Virus record (IMG/VR): IMGVR_UViG_3300037961_006532
Span: 29,299 to 75,766 of that record
DNA: 46,468 bases
Direction: 5' to 3' (one strand)
Origin: a virus
Part shown: piece by piece, positions 1 through 7,465 of the stretch
How positions within the stretch are numbered: the first letter of the stretch is position 1
Layout of the letters: every line of letters starts with the position of its first letter
Notes under the pieces: generated by a model
What the model saw: only the letters and a program-made list of their open reading frames with translations
The model's database searches: none
What the model was told of the DNA's origin: nothing
Program-made: the position numbers and the translations under genes

Positions 1-1
1 T

Positions 2-376
2 GTAGAAGATACAATTATTTATGAAACTTGGGTATCTGAAACTAATGAAAATAGGGTAGATATTGGGTATGGTATAGTACCGGTTGGTATTAAAGTTGGA
101 TATATTTCTGAAGGTTATGGTTTTGTTCTTAGACCTAAGTCTGGGTTAGGTTTTAAATGCGGGTTACAACCTCATCTTGGAGAGATTGATAATGGTTATA
201 GGGGTGATTGTGGAGTAAAGATGTATAACTTTACAAGTACACCTTATGAGTTTAAAAAAGGTGATAAAGTAGCTCAGATTAAGATTGAAAAGATTTATGA
301 TACTGAAATCGAATGGACTGATGAAGTAGAAGAAGCTCAAAGAGGCGATGCCGGGTTTGGATCATCAGGTAAATAA
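2..376 (+). CDS. dut: dUTP diphosphatase (dUTPase), 5'-truncated by window edge
   Basis: The frame is open from base 2 to a TAA at 374-376 and gives 124 residues with no start, so the gene begins upstream of the window. Trimeric dUTPase motifs are visible in order: RPKSGLGF (uridine/phosphate loop), GEIDNGYRGD (the motif holding the catalytic-site Asp and Tyr), KKGDKVAQ, and the C-terminal Gly-rich arm RGDAGFGSSGK that closes over the substrate. The enzyme hydrolyses dUTP to dUMP and pyrophosphate, which keeps uracil out of phage DNA and feeds dTMP synthesis. The last 29 bases overlap the next reading frame. The motif set is complete apart from motif 1, which would lie upstream of the window. 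Confidence 0.93.
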   Translation, partial: VEDTIIYETWVSETNENRVDIGYGIVPVGIKVGYISEGYGFVLRPKSGLGFKCGLQPHLGEIDNGYRGDCGVKMYNFTSTPYEFKKGDKVAQIKIEKIYDTEIEWTDEVEEAQRGDAGFGSSGK

Positions 377-899
377 GATTGATATCGTTATAGGGTGTTA
401 TGGGGAAGAAGATCTACCAACATCTTTAAATGATAAACATACAACGGTTATTATTGAACCGTTAAAAGAAAATTGTATTAAATTACGAAAAAAATATGAA
501 GTACATAACTACTTTATATCCGACCAAAATGCTAATAAAAGATTATACTATTGTAAATCTATAGATAGTGGTTTAAAATTATTAAAAGAAGCATGGCAGG
601 ATATTGCTGATGATATTACAAACCATTCATTTAAAAAGTCAGAAACATTAAAATATATAGAATCAATAACCCCTGATATTTTTAAATTTGCAACTTTAAA
701 TTATTTTTTAGATAGATATAGCTTTAAAGATAAAGAACTATACATACACATATCTAAAGATGTAGATTTAAGTAAAGTATTTTCCGGAAATGAATTTAAA
801 GATTACAATATAAAAGAAGTTTTTTATAATAATGAAAGTATGTTAAATTTTAAGTCAATAATGAATGTACTTTCAAAGGAACTATACTATAATAAATGA
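348..899 (+). CDS. unknown protein; possible degenerate FkbM-like methyltransferase
   Basis: This 183-residue frame starts at an ATG inside the end of the dUTPase gene; a TTG at 357 is an alternative and no convincing Shine-Dalgarno is seen. I do not recognise it firmly. Residues 27-70 (TTVIIEPLKENCIKLRKKYE and following) and about 115-150 (a TLNYFLDRY stretch, then a hydrophobic strand and KDVD) recall the EP-motif and KIDVEG regions of FkbM-type SAM-dependent methyltransferases. The SAM-binding glycine motif is poor, so activity is doubtful. It sits directly before the clamp loader, but it does not resemble the T4 partner gp62. Its last bases contain the promoter-like element for the next gene. 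Confidence 0.6.
   Translation: MPGLDHQVNKIDIVIGCYGEEDLPTSLNDKHTTVIIEPLKENCIKLRKKYEVHNYFISDQNANKRLYYCKSIDSGLKLLKEAWQDIADDITNHSFKKSETLKYIESITPDIFKFATLNYFLDRYSFKDKELYIHISKDVDLSKVFSGNEFKDYNIKEVFYNNESMLNFKSIMNVLSKELYYNK
876..893 (+). promoter_or_regulatory. early-type promoter GGAAC-N4-CTATAAT before clamp loader
   Basis: AAGGAAC at 876-882, four bases, then CTATAAT at 887-893. The TATAAT (888-893) ends 7 nt before the ATG at 901, so transcription would start at about the start codon. It is one of five copies in the window with the same internal spacing. It lies within the 3' end of the preceding gene. Confidence 0.5.
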
Positions 900-900
900 G

Positions 901-1815
901 ATGTTTAATAACTTATACGTAGAAAAATATAGACCGACTAAATTAGAAGATTTAGTATTATCAGATAGTAATCGTAAATTCTTTGAGTCTGTAGAAGACG
1001 AAATACCTAATCTTTTATTTGTTGGTACGCCTGGTTTAGGTAAAACTACTCTTGCAAGAATCTTAGTTAATGATGTATTGCAGTGTCAATACTTATATAT
1101 TAATGCATCTGATGAAAATGGGATAGATACTATACGCTCTAAGGTTGTCTCTTTTAGTCAGACTATGTCTCTTGATGGGAAACTAAAGGTGGTTATACTT
1201 GACGAAGCTGATGGTATTACCATTGAAGGACAACGTGCTCTGCGTAATACAATGGAAGAGTATAGTAGTAGAACACGTTTTATTTTAACTGCTAATTATA
1301 AGCATAAGATAATCCCTGCTATTCAAAGCCGTACTCAATTCTTTGATTTAGTACCTCCGTTTGATGATGTAGTTAAACGTGCCGTTACTATTGTAAAGCA
1401 AGAAGGTATTAAGATAGAAGAAGATCAAAAGGTAAATTTTGTTAATGTAATAAAGCAAAATTATCCTGATATTCGTAAAGTTATTAATGATATTCAAAAA
1501 GCAACTATTAAAGGTAATTTTGCTATTGATCATAGTTTAGATAGTAAAGAGATAGTTGAAAAAATACATAATAATATTCAATCTAAAAAAGTAATAGAAT
1601 TACGTAAGTATTTGATTGAAAACGAAAATGAGTTTCAAGGTGATTATCATAACTTAATGAAGCAATACTTAAATTATGTTTATGATAGTAATATTGATGA
1701 TAATAAAAAACGTCAATACATAGTTACTATATCTGATCATATGTATAAAGATGTTTTTGTCTTAGATAAAGAAATTAATGCTTTTGCCTGTTGGGTTAAT
1801 CTTGAAAAAATTTAA
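901..1815 (+). CDS. 44: DNA polymerase clamp loader large subunit (T4 gp44-like AAA+ ATPase)
   Basis: This 304-residue AAA+ protein resembles T4 gp44 and the replication factor C small subunits. Visible motifs are the N-terminal KYRP box (residues 9-12), Walker A GTPGLGKTT (42-50), Walker B/DEAD box LDEAD (100-104), a sensor-1 TAN (130-132) and an SRT (143-145) at the place of the SRC arginine-finger motif. It would load the sliding clamp onto primer-template ends using ATP. The ATG at 901 is preferred over one 36 bases upstream because it begins the conserved N-terminus and follows a promoter-like box. T4 gp44 is 319 residues, so the length fits. No gp62 or clamp gene is visible here. The stop overlaps the convergent gene by 4 nt. 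Confidence 0.92.
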   Translation: MFNNLYVEKYRPTKLEDLVLSDSNRKFFESVEDEIPNLLFVGTPGLGKTTLARILVNDVLQCQYLYINASDENGIDTIRSKVVSFSQTMSLDGKLKVVILDEADGITIEGQRALRNTMEEYSSRTRFILTANYKHKIIPAIQSRTQFFDLVPPFDDVVKRAVTIVKQEGIKIEEDQKVNFVNVIKQNYPDIRKVINDIQKATIKGNFAIDHSLDSKEIVEKIHNNIQSKKVIELRKYLIENENEFQGDYHNLMKQYLNYVYDSNIDDNKKRQYIVTISDHMYKDVFVLDKEINAFACWVNLEKI

Positions 1816-2744
1816 GATAACGTGCTGTTATCAATAATAGTAGACGAAAATATATTATTATTAAAAATATCTAAATAATTTTCCACATCTTCTACTTTAG
1901 CTTGCAATTGTAAGAAAGAAGTCTCAGTTCTTTGGTCCCTTAAATTTAAATTTTTATAGAATGATATTATTTTACCCATATCTCTCCCAAATTTAATTAC
2001 TATTTTAGATGTTTTTATATCTTTTAATTCTTCAAAAACACCTCTTGCAAATGCAACATCGGTAAATAGATTAGTTTCTGATATTCCTTGTAAATTCCAT
2101 CTCATTAAACCATCAGTTTTAAGACCTAAAGTCTTAGCTAACGTTTCAGCTTGCTCACTTATTTTATTTCTTACGTTACCTGGTATATAAGTTGGAGGGC
2201 CAAATTCTTCAGTTTCATAAAAATAATCATCTCGTTGAGAATTAAAACAACTTTGTTTTGAACCTTGATCAAGAGTAAAACCTATATCTTCACTGAAATT
2301 TTGAAAAACGCTATCTTCACCAGTTTTTTTCAAAATAAACAACTTTAAAGAATCTTGTAAATTTTTAAAATCTTCAATATATTGGTATATAAAGCTATTA
2401 CTTATAGCTTGCTCCGGCAATGGTTCAAATACAACACCATCTTCTGTATTAGTTTCTTCATTGCCTGGTAGATTTACTGATTCAAACTCTTGTTTTTCAG
2501 TTACTGAATCAACTAATACAAATTTATTTTTACCATTTACTACATCTAATAAAGTATAAGCTTCAGTTAGATCTTTTAAAACATTATCAGAAGTTTTACC
2601 CTTTTCTATTAATAAATTGAATTGAATAACTCCTAATACGTCTTTGAATATATTCAGTAATTCTTTACTATTTTGATAAAATTCTAAATTACCATTAATA
2701 ATAGTATTTGCATATGCTGGTTTATTGTTTAAACTATATGGCAT
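1812..2744 (-). CDS. unknown tail-block protein, 310 aa
   Basis: I do not recognise a family. The protein is acidic and largely helical-looking, with no signal peptide or membrane segment. It is the last gene of the minus-strand tail operon. Its ATG overlaps the stop of the hub-like gene (TAATG), so translation is probably coupled to it. That place suggests a baseplate or hub accessory protein, but this is inferred from position only. Its own stop shares TTAA with the convergent clamp loader gene. Confidence 0.7.
   Translation of the reverse strand: MPYSLNNKPAYANTIINGNLEFYQNSKELLNIFKDVLGVIQFNLLIEKGKTSDNVLKDLTEAYTLLDVVNGKNKFVLVDSVTEKQEFESVNLPGNEETNTEDGVVFEPLPEQAISNSFIYQYIEDFKNLQDSLKLFILKKTGEDSVFQNFSEDIGFTLDQGSKQSCFNSQRDDYFYETEEFGPPTYIPGNVRNKISEQAETLAKTLGLKTDGLMRWNLQGISETNLFTDVAFARGVFEELKDIKTSKIVIKFGRDMGKIISFYKNLNLRDQRTETSFLQLQAKVEDVENYLDIFNNNIFSSTIIDNSTLS
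1816..1832 (-). terminator. weak terminator-like hairpin at end of tail operon
   Basis: GATAAC (1816-1821) and GTTATC (1827-1832) form a 6-bp inverted repeat with a 5-nt loop. On the minus strand it is followed by a T-rich run (complement of 1804-1815). The stem is short and AT-rich, so this is only a possible terminator. It lies inside the last codons of the minus-strand gene. Confidence 0.25.
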
Positions 2745-4312
2745 TAGTTAAGTCCCTCCACATTTTTAATATTATCATTGAAATACGTTTTAACTGCGTA
2801 AATTTTATTAGCATATTTGTTATCACCGTCGAATAAATGATCGCATTTAATAATAAAATACGTGCCTAAAAACTTACTATCAAAATCATTATTAGTATAA
2901 TTATTAGCTCTATCAATAGTTATAAATCTACCAGCTTTTCTTAGTAATTGACCTGGTACTGTTATATCTACTGCCAATCCAGTCATTAATAAATTCTTTA
3001 ATAGTTTGTTTTGACCTTTAGAAAATGCATTATTTTCATCCCCATATAGTGAATAAACATCTTCAAACGACTCATTTGTATCTAAACCGGGGCTTGATAT
3101 AAAACTAGAATATGAGTTTTCACCAAAGACATCAACAAATATAGATTTATATTGTTTTCTTGCAGCTGTCATACTACTATTTCTTTTAAAGATATTAAAC
3201 TCTTTGTTTTCATGATCATAGTTATGAACTATTTTAGTATTAAAAACTTCTTTCTTCTTTTCATACCATGGGTTAAAAAATTTAGCATCAATTATAACAC
3301 TTTTATTATTGAATTCAGCTAAACCTGCTACTTTAACTTTTTTGCTATTTGTATCTTCTGATATACTTGATTCACCAGTAATGGTTAGTTTTTCAAGACC
3401 ATAAGGCCCAGCACCGCCATTAACTATTGCTTTTTTGAACATACTTTCTATACTTTCAAAAGTATATTTTCCAGTAAAATATTCTTTCTTTAAATAACTA
3501 AAAGTTTTATTTGCACCTTCACTAACATGAACATTAACCAAATAATTAATATCATCTAAACTAGTTTTTTTTGAGTCGGAAGTGTAGAAGATTTTATTTA
3601 ACCCTTTTTCAAAATTGTTAATAATTTTAATTCCTGTTTGGTCATAATCAATATTAAACAAATCTTTTTCTGATTTTTTTAAACCAACTGTTAAAATATC
3701 ATATATACTTTCACCGGTATATGATGAACGTTCACTATTACTTTTAAAACTAGTTGGAATAGGTATTTCCCCTTCTTTTAGTGATTGTTTAGTATAAGAA
3801 GAGTTGTATTGTATTTTTCTTTCACTTAATTTTTTTCTATCATAATCTTCCAACTTAATATTTTTATAAGTTTGGCCGTCTACTATTAATGTTTCTTCAT
3901 TAACTACAGCAAATAAATTTTGAAAACTAAAAACTCTGTTATACTCGAAGTTTTCTTGAGTTAAAATTTCTGTTTTATTTTTGATATCTTTTATAGGTAT
4001 TATTTGAAGAAAAAATACATCTTTTCCATCTCCTCTAAAATTAAAACCTTTTATTTCATTAACTCCGCTACCCTGTTTAGTACGCTCAAAACTATTATCT
4101 GTATCCATCATTAGTATTTCAGCATTAACAAATGGTTCGTGGATATTATCATTTATAGTTATACTTCTCAGATTTTGTTTAGTAATTGAAACTTTATCTC
4201 CATTAGGATTAATAAAAATACCTCTTATAAAATATTCATCATTTTCAATTTTAAAGATAAAAGGCTTTACTTCGTTTTTTAGTAACGGGCTATTTTGAAA
4301 ATCTGGTCTCAT
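2744..4312 (-). CDS. baseplate hub protein (gp27/gpD-like)
   Basis: A 522-residue protein. The N-terminal third (about residues 10-110) reads as a beta-rich domain that describes a quantity with a prime derivative set (RSITINDNIHEPFVNAEILMM), as in hub proteins of contractile tails. Further on, DDINYLVNVHVSEG and FSYLKKEYFTGKYTFES match the general pattern of the marine T4-like hub segment that places the needle complex on the baseplate. It follows the gp53-like gene with a 4-nt ATGA overlap and precedes the operon's last gene. No lysozyme domain is visible, unlike T4 gp5. The hub call is moderate, resting on pattern and position. Confidence 0.6.
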   Translation of the reverse strand: MRPDFQNSPLLKNEVKPFIFKIENDEYFIRGIFINPNGDKVSITKQNLRSITINDNIHEPFVNAEILMMDTDNSFERTKQGSGVNEIKGFNFRGDGKDVFFLQIIPIKDIKNKTEILTQENFEYNRVFSFQNLFAVVNEETLIVDGQTYKNIKLEDYDRKKLSERKIQYNSSYTKQSLKEGEIPIPTSFKSNSERSSYTGESIYDILTVGLKKSEKDLFNIDYDQTGIKIINNFEKGLNKIFYTSDSKKTSLDDINYLVNVHVSEGANKTFSYLKKEYFTGKYTFESIESMFKKAIVNGGAGPYGLEKLTITGESSISEDTNSKKVKVAGLAEFNNKSVIIDAKFFNPWYEKKKEVFNTKIVHNYDHENKEFNIFKRNSSMTAARKQYKSIFVDVFGENSYSSFISSPGLDTNESFEDVYSLYGDENNAFSKGQNKLLKNLLMTGLAVDITVPGQLLRKAGRFITIDRANNYTNNDFDSKFLGTYFIIKCDHLFDGDNKYANKIYAVKTYFNDNIKNVEGLN

Positions 4313-4671
4313 AACTGTGATTGAATACTTTCAATTATAATAGGTACAAATTTAGGTTTTACAAACTTAATTTTTCTACCTGAAGGTATATCTTTTATAG
4401 GATTTTGTATTTTATTTACTATTAATATGAGCCACCATAAATTTATAGTTCCATATATATCAAAAGATAAAGATGTTAAAGGTAAATTACTTGGTAAAAC
4501 GAGAGTACTAAAAAATCTATCTTCTAATGTTGAAGGTATTTCTATTTTTTTAGCTATATTATAATAATAAAAATTTTTATCACCCGTTTGATAGACTTTA
4601 AAGATATTTTCATATCTATATTGATCTAAATCGTTTAATGCTAAAATACTTTTTTGATACTTTCCTTTCAT
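4309..4671 (-). CDS. 53: baseplate wedge protein, gp53-like
   Basis: A 120-residue protein whose middle, FDIYGTINLWWLILIVNKI followed by NPIKDIPSGRKIKF, has the LysM-like pattern of T4 gp53-type wedge proteins (YG...LWW.I...N.I.NP...IP.G). gp53 ties neighbouring wedges together during baseplate assembly. It lies 4 bases after the stop of the gp48/54-like gene and overlaps the hub gene by 4 nt. GGAGGG about 13 nt upstream, in the end of the previous gene, may act as its ribosome binding site. The length is shorter than T4 gp53 (196 residues). Confidence 0.7.
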   Translation of the reverse strand: MKGKYQKSILALNDLDQYRYENIFKVYQTGDKNFYYYNIAKKIEIPSTLEDRFFSTLVLPSNLPLTSLSFDIYGTINLWWLILIVNKIQNPIKDIPSGRKIKFVKPKFVPIIIESIQSQL

Positions 4672-4675
4672 TATA

Positions 4676-5974
4676 TTAGACTATCCCTCCATTATAGACA
4701 TTATTATTATTGTTATTAGCTGGAGGTATAGTACTATCACCATCAACGCCACCAGCTGGTAATTTTTCGTTAACTTTTACTATCGGATTACCTAAGGACC
4801 TCATCATAAAATTTCTACTTTCAGGATTTAATCCTTTAATGGTCATTTCAATCATATAAGCATCAGGTATAACTGTTTCTATTTGTCTTCTAGTATTAGG
4901 AACTTCATCAGGGTCTTTCATACTGACCAATATTTCAGGTATATCAACAACCATTTTTCTTCTTGCTCCTAAAAAATCTATATTAATAGATTCCATATAT
5001 GCATACGGCATATATGATACTCCTTCCATAAAGACCTCATAAATACAAGGAACTTCAATTAAAGCTCTATTAACTCGCCCGTGTTTATTTTGATACACTA
5101 AAGCAAAAGCTAATTGCCAATTTCTTTTTATTTCTTCATAAGTACCAGTATTTAATAAAGGAAATTTGACTGTTAATGATCTACCATCATCACCTAAATT
5201 TAACTGTTTACTTTGCTCTATATATGTTCCAGGTTTATCTAATGTGAATATATCCCCTACTTCTTGAACTACTTGTCTAATTTTATCGCCCATGCCGCCG
5301 GCAGCTCCCATACTAACTGACGCTTGTAAATAGTCATTATTTAAATAAGGTAAATTATATCTAAAACCGGTATCTTCAGTAAAATATAATCCTGCATAAG
5401 CTTCAACATATTTTTCACCTTCAAACTTAACAAAACCATTAGCTATTTCTTTAGCTTTTTTAGAAAAAGTACTTAAATTGCCACCTTGTTCTCTAGCAAA
5501 ATCACTTGCTTTACCTATTCCTTTAACCAAAGTATTAAATGGATTTTTCAAGTTATTATCATCGTTAGAGAAAAATTTATCTTCAGCAAAATCAGCTAAG
5601 TCTGAAGCTGTATCATAGATATTAAAAGTATCTTGACCTATTGCAAGATCACCAGATTCAACTCTAGAGCCTACTAAATCACCTACATCTGCTGCTGCTA
5701 ATAAAGTATAAAAAAAGTTAGCTAACGATGAATTATTAATTATACGTTTTTCAATAAGTTGAATTTCAGGTACATCTTCTCGTGATGATTTTGGACTTTT
5801 AGTCCAAGGGAAATCTTTAATAACATTTATACTATCATAGACTTTGTTAAGTTTATTTAAATTACCATAAACTTGACCATCAGTCTGCAAATCAAATGAT
5901 ACACCTCCTGATGATCTTGATAAAAAAGGAAGTCTATTATCTGTATCAAATATAAATTTGTATAGGTCCGACAT
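4676..5974 (-). CDS. baseplate tube-cap/junction protein (gp48/gp54-like)
   Basis: A 432-residue protein. The C-terminal half (about 265-400) includes NRALIEVPCIYEVFMEGV, YAYMESINIDFLG and IPDAYMIEMTIKGLNPESRN, a beta-rich pattern typical of the tube-like domains in T4 gp48 and gp54, which cap the baseplate and start tube polymerisation. The N-terminal half is glycine- and Asp-rich with a small Ala/Gly segment. It ends in a run of Asn. A late-type box lies 7 nt before the ATG. The general class is fairly clear, but whether it is gp48 or gp54 is not. Confidence 0.6.
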   Translation of the reverse strand: MSDLYKFIFDTDNRLPFLSRSSGGVSFDLQTDGQVYGNLNKLNKVYDSINVIKDFPWTKSPKSSREDVPEIQLIEKRIINNSSLANFFYTLLAAADVGDLVGSRVESGDLAIGQDTFNIYDTASDLADFAEDKFFSNDDNNLKNPFNTLVKGIGKASDFAREQGGNLSTFSKKAKEIANGFVKFEGEKYVEAYAGLYFTEDTGFRYNLPYLNNDYLQASVSMGAAGGMGDKIRQVVQEVGDIFTLDKPGTYIEQSKQLNLGDDGRSLTVKFPLLNTGTYEEIKRNWQLAFALVYQNKHGRVNRALIEVPCIYEVFMEGVSYMPYAYMESINIDFLGARRKMVVDIPEILVSMKDPDEVPNTRRQIETVIPDAYMIEMTIKGLNPESRNFMMRSLGNPIVKVNEKLPAGGVDGDSTIPPANNNNNNVYNGGIV

Positions 5975-5981
5975 ATATAAT

Positions 5982-5989
5982 TATTTATG
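5982..5989 (-). promoter_or_regulatory. late promoter CATAAATA
   Basis: CATAAATA on the minus strand, 7 nt before the ATG at 5974, matching the T4 late consensus TATAAATA in seven of eight bases. Confidence 0.65.
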
Positions 5990-6000
5990 TCGAAAAAAAT

Positions 6001-6690
6001 CTACAGAACAAAAAGTTCAGGTCCTATATCTACTTGTTGATCATCTATTGTAACCATAGATTTTTCAAAATCTCTAACTTCTGAAATATAATCATATATA
6101 TCTTTTAAGTTATTTGATTCTAAACTTTCAACAATTTCAAAAGCTTCTTTAACAGATATATCTTTAAAAACAACTACTTTATCAGTATCTTTAATAACAA
6201 TTTGTTTAATAAATTTAACTACTTCATTAACGTATAACTTACCGATTAATTGTTTTTCATCTTTAAATTTTTTCAAAAGATAATCATTTACTGTAATATC
6301 TCTATCTAAAGTAGGTACTGAAACGTTAAATATAAACTCTTTAGTTTCAAATTCTTTTTTATATTCAATACTTTCTAATTTTTCGTTAGCATTAATTACT
6401 TTATCAAGAAATATACCATTATAGTTATTGCTAATATTTTGTCTTAAACTTAATAAGATATTAGGTCTATCAGTTACTAAAATACTACGACTATCTTCAG
6501 TATTTTCTTTTATAATATTAGATGCATTATTAAAAAAATCTATAATGGCAATAGCTGAAGCTTGAATATTATCTAAAATTTGTTTTTGTTGTTTTAGAGT
6601 AAGAGGTCTAAATGATTTTTTACTATGATTTGATGGTATGTATATATCAATATAATTTTTTATATTTTTAAAATCGTCTACTATGCTCAT
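6001..6690 (-). CDS. hub assembly/chaperone-like protein (T4 gp26/gp51-like, tentative)
   Basis: A 229-residue protein. FRPLTLKQQKQIL near residue 30 and DRPNILLSLRQNI near 95 recall the T4 baseplate protein family of gp26 and gp51 (PF12322), in which a conserved PF.....KIL stretch is followed by a D....L..LR segment. These proteins help build the baseplate hub and are not always in the virion. It is flanked by another protein of similar type (6706-7464) and has its own late box 5 nt before the ATG. Nothing else is recognised. The call is tentative and rests on short motif resemblance and position. Confidence 0.55.
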   Translation of the reverse strand: MSIVDDFKNIKNYIDIYIPSNHSKKSFRPLTLKQQKQILDNIQASAIAIIDFFNNASNIIKENTEDSRSILVTDRPNILLSLRQNISNNYNGIFLDKVINANEKLESIEYKKEFETKEFIFNVSVPTLDRDITVNDYLLKKFKDEKQLIGKLYVNEVVKFIKQIVIKDTDKVVVFKDISVKEAFEIVESLESNNLKDIYDYISEVRDFEKSMVTIDDQQVDIGPELFVL

Positions 6691-6695
6691 ACAAT

Positions 6696-6703
6696 TATTT
6701 ACG
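6696..6703 (-). promoter_or_regulatory. late promoter CGTAAATA, 5-nt spacing
   Basis: CGTAAATA on the minus strand followed by ATTGT and then the ATG at 6690. The 5-nt spacing would put +1 on the start codon. Confidence 0.6.
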
Positions 6704-6705
6704 AT

Positions 6706-7464
6706 TTAGTTTTGTTTTCTCAACTTCTCATACCTTTCATTTTCTTTTTTTACATCTTCATTATGGTAGTTAAGTAAAATTCTGCTTTCAGGTAAACTCA
6801 TATTATCGAAATCACTACTGGTAAAATTTAAATTTTTTCTACATATATACTCAAGTTTATATAAATCTAATAAATTAGTATCAAACATTGCTTTTATTAA
6901 ACCTAAACTATTTCCTAGATAAATTTTAGCTTCTAAAAATTTATATTCTATAAATTTACTGTAAAACGTGGTATATATTTTTTCATATAACTCATTAAAC
7001 TCTAAAGCAGGTAAAAGATTAACTATATCGTCTATATCTAAATCTTTAATATCTTTTTCATTAATTTTAGTTAAACTTCTTGCTATAAATTCTAATTTAT
7101 TTAATTTTAAATCTTTAAAATCTTTTACAAAACCAAAATTATAAATATAACCGTTTTTTTCTATTTTTAAATTTTCATGTTCAGTTTCGAATACTTCTAA
7201 GATTTCATTTATATCAATAGCGTATTGTTTCTTTTCTAATTCTAATTCAAATTTATTACCTAATACTAAACCTCTTAGATTTAACAATAATAAAAATTTT
7301 TCTAGTACGTTAGTGCTTTGATTCTTGACATGTTGATTAAGAAAATTTTCAAATACTTCATCTTCATCTGTACTTTGAAGTTGTTTAACTAGATTTTTAT
7401 AATCGTTAAATGATGGTTCTATAATAGTAAATTTTTTATTTAATATAGGTATATCAATTTTCAT
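6706..7464 (-). CDS. baseplate hub chaperone-like protein (gp26/gp51 family, tentative)
   Basis: A 252-residue protein beginning MKIDIPILNKKFTI, a typical opening for phage tail proteins of the T4 baseplate family. A leucine-rich LLLLNLRGLVLG lies near residue 65 and a C-terminal FDNMSLPESRILLNYH near 225, as in the gp26/gp51 group. It directly follows the tape measure gene, the place of tail chaperones in many phages. The ATG at 7464 overlaps the tape measure stop by 1 nt region; an in-frame ATG at 7473 would add three residues. It ends 3 nt or so before the late box of the next gene. Confidence 0.55.
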   Translation of the reverse strand: MKIDIPILNKKFTIIEPSFNDYKNLVKQLQSTDEDEVFENFLNQHVKNQSTNVLEKFLLLLNLRGLVLGNKFELELEKKQYAIDINEILEVFETEHENLKIEKNGYIYNFGFVKDFKDLKLNKLEFIARSLTKINEKDIKDLDIDDIVNLLPALEFNELYEKIYTTFYSKFIEYKFLEAKIYLGNSLGLIKAMFDTNLLDLYKLEYICRKNLNFTSSDFDNMSLPESRILLNYHNEDVKKENERYEKLRKQN

Positions 7465-7465
7465 A

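Noticed and set aside
348-899. T4 gp62 (small clamp loader subunit)
   Set aside because: It is next to the gp44-like gene, but on the wrong side compared with T4, and shares no visible motif.
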